A DNA stretch of 52,350 nucleotides from an uncultured Bacilli bacterium. Lineage in GTDB: Bacteria > Bacillota_I > Bacilli_A > ML615J-28 > CAG-313. Below, one piece after another: positions 43,326 to 52,208 of the stretch. A model generated the notes under the pieces. That model saw only the letters and a list, made by a program, of their open reading frames with translations. It had not been told where the DNA came from and ran no database searches. The first letter of the stretch is position 1, and each line of letters starts with the position of its first letter. The translations under genes were made by a program, and so were the position numbers. The stretch is from contig CATLBQ010000011.1 of NCBI GenBank assembly GCA_949879765.1, forward strand, positions 1-52,350. The letters run 5' to 3'.

Positions 43326-45560
43326 TTATACTAAGTAACCCATATTTCTCATTGCCTCACGATATTTTCCTAAAATTGAATTTAATTCAGTAGCAGGAGA
43401 AACATCTGATTTTCTGCAAATATTAGGAATGACAATCCATAAAGCATCAGGCCCAAAGTGAGAACCACCACCAACGCTCATACTTAATAATTCAGCTAAT
43501 TCGAAGTAAGTTCTACCTTCAGTTGACATAATAACATCTGCATATAGTGTGTTATCAAATTTAGTAATTAACCAGTTTCTATATGATTCTTCAGCAGATA
43601 AAACTACTTTATCTGGATCGTTTCCAAGGCCACTATATAAATCATACATAATCGCAAATAAAATTTTATTTGTGATACCATTTTTACCATTTTGAGTATC
43701 AATAATAGAATAACATGAAGTACTTCCATAAGGTACTTGGAAAGTTGAATTGTTTAAATCTAAACCACTGATATAATCACCTGTTTCAGAATCTACTAAT
43801 GGTTGTTCATTAGAAAGAATTGCATTTTCACGTTTACTTGTAGTGATTGTTGTACCACCTTGACCATCAGCAGTTGGATAAGGTACACAACCAATTTCAA
43901 AATCACAAACACCAAAACGTGTAGTATCCCCTAAGAACCAAAGATCACCATGATGGAATACAGATTGACCTGCTGCAAATGAAGTAGCAACATCAGAAAC
44001 ACCACGAGTACCATCATATAAATTACTAGTTGTTAATCTTTGAATAGCACTGAATCTGTTCAATGTACTTGTTGAAGTCAAATTCAACATTGGTGGAATC
44101 ATACCATCACCAGGAGTAGCAATTGAACCACCTGTTGATGCCACTGAACCAATTAAGAATTCAGGATATCCCATAGCCAATGCTTTGTACTCATTACCTT
44201 TTGCAGCCAATTTAGTTTGAAGTTCATTTGCATAACTTTCAAATGTAGACCAAGTCCATTGTCCTTTGAACCATAGTTCAGCAGGATTTTCCATACCCAT
44301 TTCTTCGATTAAGTTAGCATTGAAATACATAAAGTAGTCTGGATGTACACTTCCTTGAATATATCCGTATACTTTATTTCCAGATGAAGTAACTTGATTA
44401 TTTGTCATATCTTGATGATATGTATGATTTGTACCATCCCATTCACCAGGTTTAACTTCTTCATAACCGATTTCAGCAAAAATACCTGTTTGAGACGCCA
44501 TATCATATAATTCAGCTAAACAATTTGCACCAACTAAAGTTGGAATCCATGAAGATGCAATATTGATAATATATTGGTCTTTACTTTGTAATTCTCCATT
44601 AGGACCTTTATCTTTAATATATTTTACACGGTCAGGTCCCCAAGGTGCTGAGTTATCCCAATCTTGATATTCAATTTGAATTTGATAATTTTTCTCTACT
44701 TCTCTTTCTTGTTGTTGTCTAATTCTTTGATCACTAGCAGTATATCCATCATCAAATGGATCATAAGAAGATTTTGGAAGTACAAGAATAACCACTTTCA
44801 TATTTCTTCCTTGCCATCCACCAACTTGTTGAGCAGGCGTCCATAATGGTTTATATTCTTTTGAGGAACTTTGTTTCCATGTTGCAACTAATGTAATATT
44901 TTCATTAATTGCTTGATTTTGATTAAATGGTTCTCCATTTAATGTCCATCCTTCGAAAGTATATCCTGTCTTAGTAGGCGTTGCTGGCAATGTTAATTTA
45001 TCGCCTTTTTTAAGAGTAACTGGAGTAATGTTATTACCACCATCTGTATTAAATGTTACAGTTACTGTTTCTACACCTGATTGTGCTTTCCATTCAGCAG
45101 TAAGTGTAATATTCGCAGTTACTGCAGCATTAAAATCATAGTCTGCGCCATTTAATTTCCAACCAACAAAATCATATCCACTTTTTGTAGGGTCAGCTGG
45201 TTTTTGCACCTTTTCATTTGCATTTACTTTTACTGGATTAATTGTACTACCACCGGCAGTATTAAATGTTACAGTATAACTAGTTGGTGCATTTGCTTCC
45301 CATTTTGCTTTTAGAGTGATATTCTCTGAAATGGCAGTACCAAAATTAAATTGTGTACCATCTTTTTCCCAACAAACGAAAGTATATCCGTCTTTTGTTG
45401 GATTAGCTGGTTTTTTAGCATATTCACCTTTTTTCACTTCTTGCGTTTCTACGCTAGATCCACCATTGCTATCAAAAGTAACTTTAAACTTTTTTGAGCA
45501 ACTTGTTAGAGTAAAAAGAGTAAATAAAGCAATTACTAGAATAAAAAATCTTCTCTTCAT
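43326..45560 (-). CDS. ABC sugar-binding lipoprotein fused to three InlB B-repeats
   Basis: A 744-residue lipoprotein (Cys21 in TLTSC). Three Listeria-Bacteroides repeats fill about residues 24-232 (DGYTFVCWEKDG, SGYDFVGWKLNG, TGYTFEGWTLNG). From about 250 there is an extracellular solute-binding, family 1-like domain (MKVVILVLPKSSYDPFDDGY, INIASSWIPTLVGANCLAELYD, YFNANLIEEMGMENPAELW). Classic binding proteins lack such repeats, which may lift the binding domain off the membrane or bind the wall. No permease genes are nearby. Given the neighbours, a GlcNAc/MurNAc-containing ligand is plausible. It starts 3 bases after the GNAT gene stop. Confidence 0.85.
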   Translation of the reverse strand: MKRRFFILVIALFTLFTLTSCSKKFKVTFDSNGGSSVETQEVKKGEYAKKPANPTKDGYTFVCWEKDGTQFNFGTAISENITLKAKWEANAPTSYTVTFNTAGGSTINPVKVNANEKVQKPADPTKSGYDFVGWKLNGADYDFNAAVTANITLTAEWKAQSGVETVTVTFNTDGGNNITPVTLKKGDKLTLPATPTKTGYTFEGWTLNGEPFNQNQAINENITLVATWKQSSSKEYKPLWTPAQQVGGWQGRNMKVVILVLPKSSYDPFDDGYTASDQRIRQQQEREVEKNYQIQIEYQDWDNSAPWGPDRVKYIKDKGPNGELQSKDQYIINIASSWIPTLVGANCLAELYDMASQTGIFAEIGYEEVKPGEWDGTNHTYHQDMTNNQVTSSGNKVYGYIQGSVHPDYFMYFNANLIEEMGMENPAELWFKGQWTWSTFESYANELQTKLAAKGNEYKALAMGYPEFLIGSVASTGGSIATPGDGMIPPMLNLTSTSTLNRFSAIQRLTTSNLYDGTRGVSDVATSFAAGQSVFHHGDLWFLGDTTRFGVCDFEIGCVPYPTADGQGGTTITTSKRENAILSNEQPLVDSETGDYISGLDLNNSTFQVPYGSTSCYSIIDTQNGKNGITNKILFAIMYDLYSGLGNDPDKVVLSAEESYRNWLITKFDNTLYADVIMSTEGRTYFELAELLSMSVGGGSHFGPDALWIVIPNICRKSDVSPATELNSILGKYREAMRNMGYLV

Positions 45561-45562
45561 AT

Positions 45563-46534
45563 TTAATCCTTTCTTTCATTTTTTAATTCTTTCGTCATAT
45601 AGAAATATGACTTAAAAACTTCGAATCCCATATGTCTATAGAAATCTAGAAGACCAGTCCAATCAATAATGATTTCGCTAGCACCCTCATCAATTAAAAT
45701 ATTATTCGCAAAAGCAACAATATCATAACCTATATTTCTTTTTCTATATGCGATATCTACTCCCAGTGGACCAATTCCACCTAGAGTATCAAAACGATTA
45801 CGCCATGTTTGGCTGTAACTAATTAAATTTGTATTGGTACTTGGATATCCTACTTTTGCAAATGCACAAATTTGATCTTTATCCAATGCCAAAACATATT
45901 CCCTACCTGTTCCTCCATTATTGAAATAATCAATCGCTTCTTTGGTCCAACGTCCAGGCCAATTTTTGCAAATAAAACCAATAATTTGTTCTTTATCCAT
46001 TTTGTTTGCAATTCTGTATTGAATTGTATCATTTTTTAATAACAATTTTTGTTTATAAATGCCTTTTATGCTTTTGATTAAATCATACGTATCGTATGGT
46101 CTAACGAATCCTCTTTTTTCAAAAAAGCTAGCGCTATTTTTTAAATCTACTGGAAGACCAGGAAAATAATTTAAATAGTCCCTGCCCAAATAGATACGTT
46201 TTTTTCCTAATACTCTCATTTCTTTTTCTACTAGTTCAAGTAATCTTGAACCTACACCTTGATTCTGATACTTAGAATCAACATATAATAGATTAATCCA
46301 GCCACTATCCTCATACGATTGGATTTTAAATTCTTCGTCCCAAATTTTAGCCAAGATGAAACCTATTATTTTATCTTCATCATTTAGTACGATGTAAGAT
46401 CCCTTTTGATAAATATTTGAAATATTTCTCTGAAATAATTCTTCTGAAATCGGAAATATACAACCATATGTTTTATTCCATAATGTGTATATTTCATTTA
46501 TTTTTTGATAATTTTGAATTTGAATATATTTCAT
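45563..46534 (-). CDS. GNAT acetyltransferase with two GNAT domains
   Basis: A 323-residue protein. The N-terminal GNAT domain has LLYVDSKYQNQGVGSRLLELV (acetyl-CoA-binding R/QxxGxG loop) near residue 95 and ASFFEKRGFVRP after it. The C-terminal half repeats the fold with LGVDIAYRKRNIGYDIVAFAN and LLDFYRHMGFEVF. It lies between a surface protein and the sugar-binding protein in a muropeptide region, so an amino-sugar or peptide acceptor is possible. The substrate is unknown. The ribosome-binding site is poor and partly within a hairpin. Confidence 0.8.
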   Translation of the reverse strand: MKYIQIQNYQKINEIYTLWNKTYGCIFPISEELFQRNISNIYQKGSYIVLNDEDKIIGFILAKIWDEEFKIQSYEDSGWINLLYVDSKYQNQGVGSRLLELVEKEMRVLGKKRIYLGRDYLNYFPGLPVDLKNSASFFEKRGFVRPYDTYDLIKSIKGIYKQKLLLKNDTIQYRIANKMDKEQIIGFICKNWPGRWTKEAIDYFNNGGTGREYVLALDKDQICAFAKVGYPSTNTNLISYSQTWRNRFDTLGGIGPLGVDIAYRKRNIGYDIVAFANNILIDEGASEIIIDWTGLLDFYRHMGFEVFKSYFYMTKELKNERKD

Positions 46535-46544
46535 TTTTTATAAA

Positions 46545-46570
46545 GAGGTGAAGTCTACCTCCTCCACCTC
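46545..46570 (-). other. Hairpin with repeated SD-like sequence upstream of the GNAT gene
   Basis: On the minus strand AGGAGGTGGAGGAGGT precedes ACTTCACCTC. GAGGTG (minus, 46570-46565) or GAGGT (minus, 46561-46557) can pair with CACCTC/ACCTC at 46550-46545, giving alternative 5-6 base stems. It could lower GNAT and binding-protein expression relative to the abundant surface protein or mask ribosome-binding sites. Weak evidence. Confidence 0.35.
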
Positions 46571-46585
46571 CTTTTTGTTTAAGAA

Positions 46586-49500
46586 CTAGTGTCTTTTTCT
46601 TAATACTACTGCTAATAATGCAGCGGCACCAGCGATTTCAAGAACTAATAATGCACCACTTCCACAGCCTTTTTTAGTTCTAGATAAAATTGTATCAACA
46701 TTGCCACCAATAGTACCAACTTCAGCTTTAAGTTCATCAGCTACTTTCTTAACTGATTGAACTTCATCTTTAGTTGCAGCATTGTTCATCAAATTAGCTA
46801 ATTTTTCTAATTCTTCTTTGATATCACTAACTGATTGGTTAACTTTTGCTACTTCATCAAATAAATCTCCAATTTGACTATTTAAATTACCAATAGATTC
46901 TTGTAAACTTCCAAAGCTGTCATCCAGATCACTTGGTACATATTTATTAGCAATAATAGTTAATTGAAATGTACCAGAAGTTGTATTACCTGCTCTATCT
47001 CTCGCAGTAACTGTTATCATATGCTTATAGTTTTGACCTGGAGTACTAATATTATCTGTATCAATAGTTTTACTTGATTGATATACAGCTTGAAGATCAG
47101 AGATTTCTAATAAATTACCATCTACTGCATCATATGCATAAACAACTGCGTCTAAAGCATTAAAGTCATCACCTTGAAGAACTGTCATATTACGAAGTTT
47201 TAATAAAGGAGCAGTCATATCACGAACTTCAATTTGGAAAGTTGTAGTTGCTTTCTTAGTATGTGCATTATTCCAAATTGTAGCAACAACAGTATGAACA
47301 CCTTCTTTAGGATTATTCCAATCTAAAGTTGTATCAAATTCAATATTTTGAGAAATATCATTACCTAATAATTCAACACCATTGTATTGTGCATCATATG
47401 CTTTAACAATTGAATATATATCAATTGGTGCAATAGATAATGCATCACCTACTTTTGTAGGGAAATATAACAATTTATTTTTGTCCACTTTAATTACAGG
47501 TGTATAAGAATCAACAACAACATATTTAATAGTTAATGAACTTGAAATATTTGTACTAGAATTATAAACTCTATAATTCATTACCCAATTTTCGCCAGGA
47601 TATGATTTAGATGCATCAATAATAACATCATTCCATTTGTCAAGATTAGATCTAGTGTCCATCCATTCAATATTGTGATCATCTTGGAAATTCATACCAA
47701 AATATCCATGTTGTTGACCATTTAAGAAATACCAGAATGCATATGCAATTGTTTGTGGTGAATCACAATAATAATTTGTAGCCGCAGTTTTAACCTTGTC
47801 TAAACTTGCAGTATAAGTATCACCACCAGGGTATGCTAACATTGTTTGATAAATTTTTTCGATTAACCAACCCCATTTTTCTTTATTTGCAGGAATGTTC
47901 CAGAATGAAGGCATTTCTTCAGATGGATAATCAGGTTTTGCAGCATTATCTGCATTAGTAGCAAAGAATTGTCCCCAAGAGAAATTAGATTGGAAATTAG
48001 CTGCTGTATCAAACTTAATTTCAGATACATCTACGCCTTTCCAAGCAGCAATATCAGCTAAGAAATCTGTTTTAATATCCTCCATTGAAGTATAATCATT
48101 TGTTTTTTCAACAAGAGTTAAGGCAGCACCACCATTTTTAGATGATGTGATATAGAACTCTAAACTATCATCAGAAGATGTATAAGATGTAAGATCGTCT
48201 TCTACACTCCAATATCTCTTAACACCATTATAGTTGATATTTTGAGTAGGCTTATATACATCACCAGCCATAATCTCAACAACATTTTGACCCTCTAATA
48301 GTTTATATGTTGTATCGTTAATTACTTTTTCATCAAAAGAAATGTCTGTAACAGAGAAACTATAAGTTCTTTGTTCACCCATACCAATTAATGTTTCAGT
48401 TTGATTACCTTCTCTATCAACTTTATTGAATTCTTTACGTCCATATAAGTAACCATAAATAACAGTTTCATTAAAGAATTTATCGTTTGTAACTTTTCCT
48501 TTATCTAAGAAACCATAGTCAAATACATATCCACCAGCAGGAATTCTAACTGTAGCAACACAAGTACGTACAGATGAATTTGCAATTTGTGTTGCTTCTT
48601 CTTCTGTCTTACCTTGACCAATCAATGTTTGTTTATACGCATTAACTTGATCACCTTTTACATTACAAGTGTTATCAGCAGAACCAACAAATGCAATACA
48701 CATATATCCACCATCTTGTTCGTAGCAGTAATCCCAAAGATTTGGATCCCAACCAGCAGAAAGATAAGGAACTGTATTTACATTTTCAGGTTTAGTTGTG
48801 AAATATTCCCAAACAAATCTTGAATAAACAAGTCTATCCTTGTCAGTTTCAACCATAATAGGATTGCCATCTTCATCTAATACAGCATTTCCTTCTTCAT
48901 CAAGTTGTTGTTGCATTTCTTTATCGCAAGTAACACCTTCTGCAATCTTAGTTACAACACCATTAGAATAACAATATTCAGGAGCAAATTTAAATGTACC
49001 TTCTGCAGCTGTATAAACATCATCTAATGCAATACCACGAATCAATTGACCATTAGCATTGAAAATCATTGAACGATTGTAATAGTTTGTACCTTCATCA
49101 CCTAATCCCATTTGAGTTGGATTAAATTCAATATCTACACCAGAAATATTTGTTCTCATATGTGATAGTGATGGGTCAGATGCTTGACCTCCTTTAGCGG
49201 CTAAAATACCATCAGACATCTTTACAGCAACAATTTTTTTGTTACCATTTTCATCTAAAACAGGGATTCTTTCACCATTTTCATCTAAAAGGTATTTTGT
49301 TCCTGCTTCATTTCTTTGATATTCATAATCATAGAATAAGATATTTTTACCAGCACCGATAACAAAATCACCATTACTTTCAACAGCTACAGTGTGTCCT
49401 GAGAAATAAACTGCGTAATATTTACCAGTTGGATTTCCGTTTTCATCAAATTGCGCAACTCTTAGTCTAGTTTCATTCCAAGGATACATTCTTGAAGGAC

Positions 49501-49714
49501 CAGACCAATTATTATCAGGCTCAGCTTCATTATCATAATAATTTGGGAAAGTAGTATAAATACTATCCATGATATAAACAGGGATTTCATCCGCTGCTAA
49601 TGTTGGGTCTTTTGTAATTTTACCTGCAGCATGAGCAGGAGTGTTTACAGCAAAAACGCCAACGAATGCAATTGTGAGTAACATTGTACTCAAAAAAGCA
49701 AAAACTTTTTTCAT
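46586..49714 (-). CDS. Large surface protein with C-terminal KKGC-TM-RKR anchor
   Basis: A 1042-residue protein with a signal peptide ending near AHAAG (about residue 30). About 800 residues of unfamiliar extracytoplasmic sequence follow, with DENGNP-type turns. Ig-like domains lie at about 750-925 (HTVVATIWNNAHTKKATTTF, MTAPLLKLRNMTVLQGDDF, ITVTARDRAGNTTSGTFQL). A predicted coiled coil spans about 930-1005 (NLNSQIGDLFDEVAKVNQSV). The C-terminus is TKKGCGSG, a hydrophobic segment and RKRH. The tripartite end resembles a sorting signal but has no LPxTG. Catalytic function unknown. Promoter and two operators lie upstream. Confidence 0.85.
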   Translation of the reverse strand: MKKVFAFLSTMLLTIAFVGVFAVNTPAHAAGKITKDPTLAADEIPVYIMDSIYTTFPNYYDNEAEPDNNWSGPSRMYPWNETRLRVAQFDENGNPTGKYYAVYFSGHTVAVESNGDFVIGAGKNILFYDYEYQRNEAGTKYLLDENGERIPVLDENGNKKIVAVKMSDGILAAKGGQASDPSLSHMRTNISGVDIEFNPTQMGLGDEGTNYYNRSMIFNANGQLIRGIALDDVYTAAEGTFKFAPEYCYSNGVVTKIAEGVTCDKEMQQQLDEEGNAVLDEDGNPIMVETDKDRLVYSRFVWEYFTTKPENVNTVPYLSAGWDPNLWDYCYEQDGGYMCIAFVGSADNTCNVKGDQVNAYKQTLIGQGKTEEEATQIANSSVRTCVATVRIPAGGYVFDYGFLDKGKVTNDKFFNETVIYGYLYGRKEFNKVDREGNQTETLIGMGEQRTYSFSVTDISFDEKVINDTTYKLLEGQNVVEIMAGDVYKPTQNINYNGVKRYWSVEDDLTSYTSSDDSLEFYITSSKNGGAALTLVEKTNDYTSMEDIKTDFLADIAAWKGVDVSEIKFDTAANFQSNFSWGQFFATNADNAAKPDYPSEEMPSFWNIPANKEKWGWLIEKIYQTMLAYPGGDTYTASLDKVKTAATNYYCDSPQTIAYAFWYFLNGQQHGYFGMNFQDDHNIEWMDTRSNLDKWNDVIIDASKSYPGENWVMNYRVYNSSTNISSSLTIKYVVVDSYTPVIKVDKNKLLYFPTKVGDALSIAPIDIYSIVKAYDAQYNGVELLGNDISQNIEFDTTLDWNNPKEGVHTVVATIWNNAHTKKATTTFQIEVRDMTAPLLKLRNMTVLQGDDFNALDAVVYAYDAVDGNLLEISDLQAVYQSSKTIDTDNISTPGQNYKHMITVTARDRAGNTTSGTFQLTIIANKYVPSDLDDSFGSLQESIGNLNSQIGDLFDEVAKVNQSVSDIKEELEKLANLMNNAATKDEVQSVKKVADELKAEVGTIGGNVDTILSRTKKGCGSGALLVLEIAGAAALLAVVLRKRH

Positions 49715-49742
49715 AAAATAATTTTCCTCCTATTTATATATT

Positions 49743-49823
49743 TGAAAGCGTTTGCGATTATATTATAACATAACAAGGAATCCTTTGCAAGGAAATTAGT
49801 ATAATTTTTTAAAAACGTTTACA
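49743..49823 (-). promoter_or_regulatory. Promoter flanked by two LacI/CcpA-type operators
   Basis: Minus strand: -35 TTGCAA (49785-49790), 17-base spacer, -10 TATAAT (49762-49767). Operator-like CGCAAACGCTTTCA (49743-49756) covers the start region and TGTAAACGTTTTTA (49810-49823) lies upstream; their CG centres are 67 bases apart, a spacing compatible with DNA looping. Confidence 0.7.
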
Positions 49824-49861
49824 TCATTTTTTACCTTTTTGCAAAATTTTATAAAAAATGG

Positions 49862-49891
49862 AAAAAGTTGCCGAATGCACGGCAACTTTTT
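49862..49891 (-). terminator. nagB terminator
   Basis: Twelve-base stem AAAAAGTTGCCG/CGGCAACTTTTT (49862-49873 / 49880-49891), loop AATGCA, T tract. It ends the nagZ-nagB unit. Confidence 0.92.
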
Positions 49892-49903
49892 GACCATTCC
49901 TAA

Positions 49904-50626
49904 TTACATTTTTGAATAAGCATCTTGATCAATAATTACAGTTACATCAGGATGATTGTTCAAAATAGAAGCCGGAAAATCTGGTGTTATTTCTCCACTC
50001 AATAATTTTACAACAGCATCTGCTTTACTTGTACCACTAATGAGCATCAAAATCTTTTTAGCTTGCATAATATTTTGAATTCCCATTGTAATTGCATGGG
50101 TAGGCACTTCATCAATAGATTGAAAAAATCGTTTATTATCCTGTCTAGTTTTTTCAGTCAATTCTACAATAAATGTTTCTTGAGTAAATGGAGTTCCTGG
50201 CTCATTAAATCCAATATGCCCATTTCCACCAATTCCTAACAACTGTAAATCAATACTTGCCTCATGTAACATATCATTGTATTTCTTACAATCCTCATCA
50301 AGGCTATCATTCGATACTGCTGGAATATGCACATTTTCTTCACGGACATCTACATGATTGAATAGATTATCATGCATAAAGTAGTAGTAACTTTGAGGAT
50401 GACTTCTACTAATTCCACAATATTCATCCAAATTATAGGTTTTTACATCTTTGAATGAAATCTCTTTATTTTCATATGCTTTTACCAAGTTTTGATAAGT
50501 CCCTATTGGGCTACTTCCGGTAGCTAACCCTAGTGTACAAGATGGATTGGCTTTAATTGTATTAGCAATTATTTCCGCACCTAAATCACTCATTGCTTGA
50601 TAATCTTTTACTACAATAACTTTCAT
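49904..50626 (-). CDS. nagB: Glucosamine-6-phosphate deaminase
   Basis: A 240-residue NagB. GLATGSSPIGTYQNLVKAY (about 33-51), TYNLDEYCGISRSHPQSYYY (catalytic Asp) and LLGIGGNGHIGFNEPGTPF are the family motifs. It converts glucosamine-6-phosphate to fructose-6-phosphate and ammonia, the last step from MurNAc/GlcNAc to glycolysis; nagA is not in the window. ATG 50626 has AGAGG upstream; a longer frame to 50686 would overlap nagZ and is rejected. Confidence 0.95.
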   Translation of the reverse strand: MKVIVVKDYQAMSDLGAEIIANTIKANPSCTLGLATGSSPIGTYQNLVKAYENKEISFKDVKTYNLDEYCGISRSHPQSYYYFMHDNLFNHVDVREENVHIPAVSNDSLDEDCKKYNDMLHEASIDLQLLGIGGNGHIGFNEPGTPFTQETFIVELTEKTRQDNKRFFQSIDEVPTHAITMGIQNIMQAKKILMLISGTSKADAVVKLLSGEITPDFPASILNNHPDVTVIIDQDAYSKM

Positions 50627-50642
50627 TTTAAATACCTCTTTT

Positions 50643-52202
50643 CTATTGAATGCTAACTGGTAAAACACCTTTAGCCTCAATTTCACCAGTTAGATATTTG
50701 GCAAGTGCTTTAAAACTAAGTACGCTTGCCTCATAACTACATACATATGTTGGAACATTTAGAACATTAATATCATAAGGAGTTCTAACTGCAACGACAA
50801 CTATTTTTTGTTTATCAATTTGATTAATTAAATCTGCCTGTGAGGGATTAAAGTTGGCATTATAACTACAATATACAACTTTATCATATTTATTTACTTT
50901 TTCAAGTAATTCTATTTGTTCATCTTCTGTTGGTTGAATTGAAATATAATGCTTATCTACAGAAAATGGCATATAGTCTGCTAAACAGCTTAGTGTATTA
51001 TCGTCATTTTCTACTAAAGTAACTACTTTAATTTTTGGAAAAACAACCAATATTTTTTCATTTTTACAAAGTGGCAATAAATTTTTGTCATTTCTAACAA
51101 GCGTTAGCGCATCTTCAGCAACTTGTTCAGCAAATTCCATTCTTTGTGGTTCTTCTAAATCACCTTGAATATCTTCAAATGTATTAGCCATTTCACCTAC
51201 ATTATACATTTCTTTATATTTCATGATTCTTTCAACTGAAGCATCAATCATCTCCATTGGTATTTTACCTTCTTCTGCAAGACGTAAAGCAGTGTTGGCA
51301 AATTCCTTTTGCATTTCAATATTTCTAGCCCCACACAATAAGAGGATATCACATCCTGAATTAAATCCATTATAAACAATTTCTTCTAAACTGAAATTAT
51401 CAAATACAGCGGACATCGTCAAAGAATCTGTTACTACTAATCCTTTAAATCCCATTTCTTCTCGCAAAAGTCCCGTAATAATTTTTTTAGATAATGTTGT
51501 TGGATATGTATCATCATATTTTGTATACAATACATGACTTGCCATTATTCCTGGCAAATCTAAATCAATTACTCTTTGAAATGGAACAAGTTCCATTTGA
51601 TCCAAACGACTTTTATCAAAATCAACAACTGGTAATCCCACATGTGAATCTACTGCCGTGTCTCCATGGCCTGGAAAATGTTTGACTGATGTCATTAATC
51701 CCGCCTCATGATATCCTTTGATTGCTTCTACCATATAATCTGCAACCATATGAGGATCTTCGGAATAAGAGCGAACATTGATTACTGGATTCTTCGCATT
51801 GTTATTGACATCTCCTACTGGTGCAAAATTAAAATTAAATCCCAAGTGTCTCAATTCAATTCCCATATTCTTAGCGAGTTGATAAGCATTTTCTTTTTTC
51901 TTTGTTGCCCCTATCGCCATTGCTCCAGGTGATTGAACAATCCCCTCTGTCACTCTTGCTACCATCCCACCCTCTTGATCAATCGCAATAAATGGGGGAA
52001 TTTTAGCTTGTTGATTAATGGTTTTATTCAAATCAAATATTTGCTTTGGTGTAACACAATTATCTTTAAAATAAATGATCAAGCCGGCCTCTATGTCTTC
52101 AACTTGCATTTTTAACTCTGGACTATAACTATCTCCTGAAAAAGCAAGTCCTATCATTTGACCCACTTTTTCTTTCAAAGTCATATCTTGAACTTTTTTC
52201 AT
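50643..52202 (-). CDS. nagZ: Beta-N-acetylglucosaminidase NagZ (GH3), cytoplasmic form
   Basis: A 519-residue GH3 enzyme. FIAIDQEGGMVARV, MTSVKHFPGHGDTAVDSHVG (the His/Asp loop that assists catalysis in NagZ) near residue 170, and GLVVTDSLTMSAV with the Asp nucleophile near 255 are present. A C-terminal Rossmann-like domain follows from about 345, as in Gram-positive NagZ. It removes terminal GlcNAc from muropeptides. No signal peptide is seen, unlike the secreted Bacillus subtilis enzyme. The start is 6 bases after the stop of a surface-protein gene, with AAAAGG about 9 bases upstream. Confidence 0.93.
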   Translation of the reverse strand: MKKVQDMTLKEKVGQMIGLAFSGDSYSPELKMQVEDIEAGLIIYFKDNCVTPKQIFDLNKTINQQAKIPPFIAIDQEGGMVARVTEGIVQSPGAMAIGATKKKENAYQLAKNMGIELRHLGFNFNFAPVGDVNNNAKNPVINVRSYSEDPHMVADYMVEAIKGYHEAGLMTSVKHFPGHGDTAVDSHVGLPVVDFDKSRLDQMELVPFQRVIDLDLPGIMASHVLYTKYDDTYPTTLSKKIITGLLREEMGFKGLVVTDSLTMSAVFDNFSLEEIVYNGFNSGCDILLLCGARNIEMQKEFANTALRLAEEGKIPMEMIDASVERIMKYKEMYNVGEMANTFEDIQGDLEEPQRMEFAEQVAEDALTLVRNDKNLLPLCKNEKILVVFPKIKVVTLVENDDNTLSCLADYMPFSVDKHYISIQPTEDEQIELLEKVNKYDKVVYCSYNANFNPSQADLINQIDKQKIVVVAVRTPYDINVLNVPTYVCSYEASVLSFKALAKYLTGEIEAKGVLPVSIQ

Positions 52203-52208
52203 AAATCA

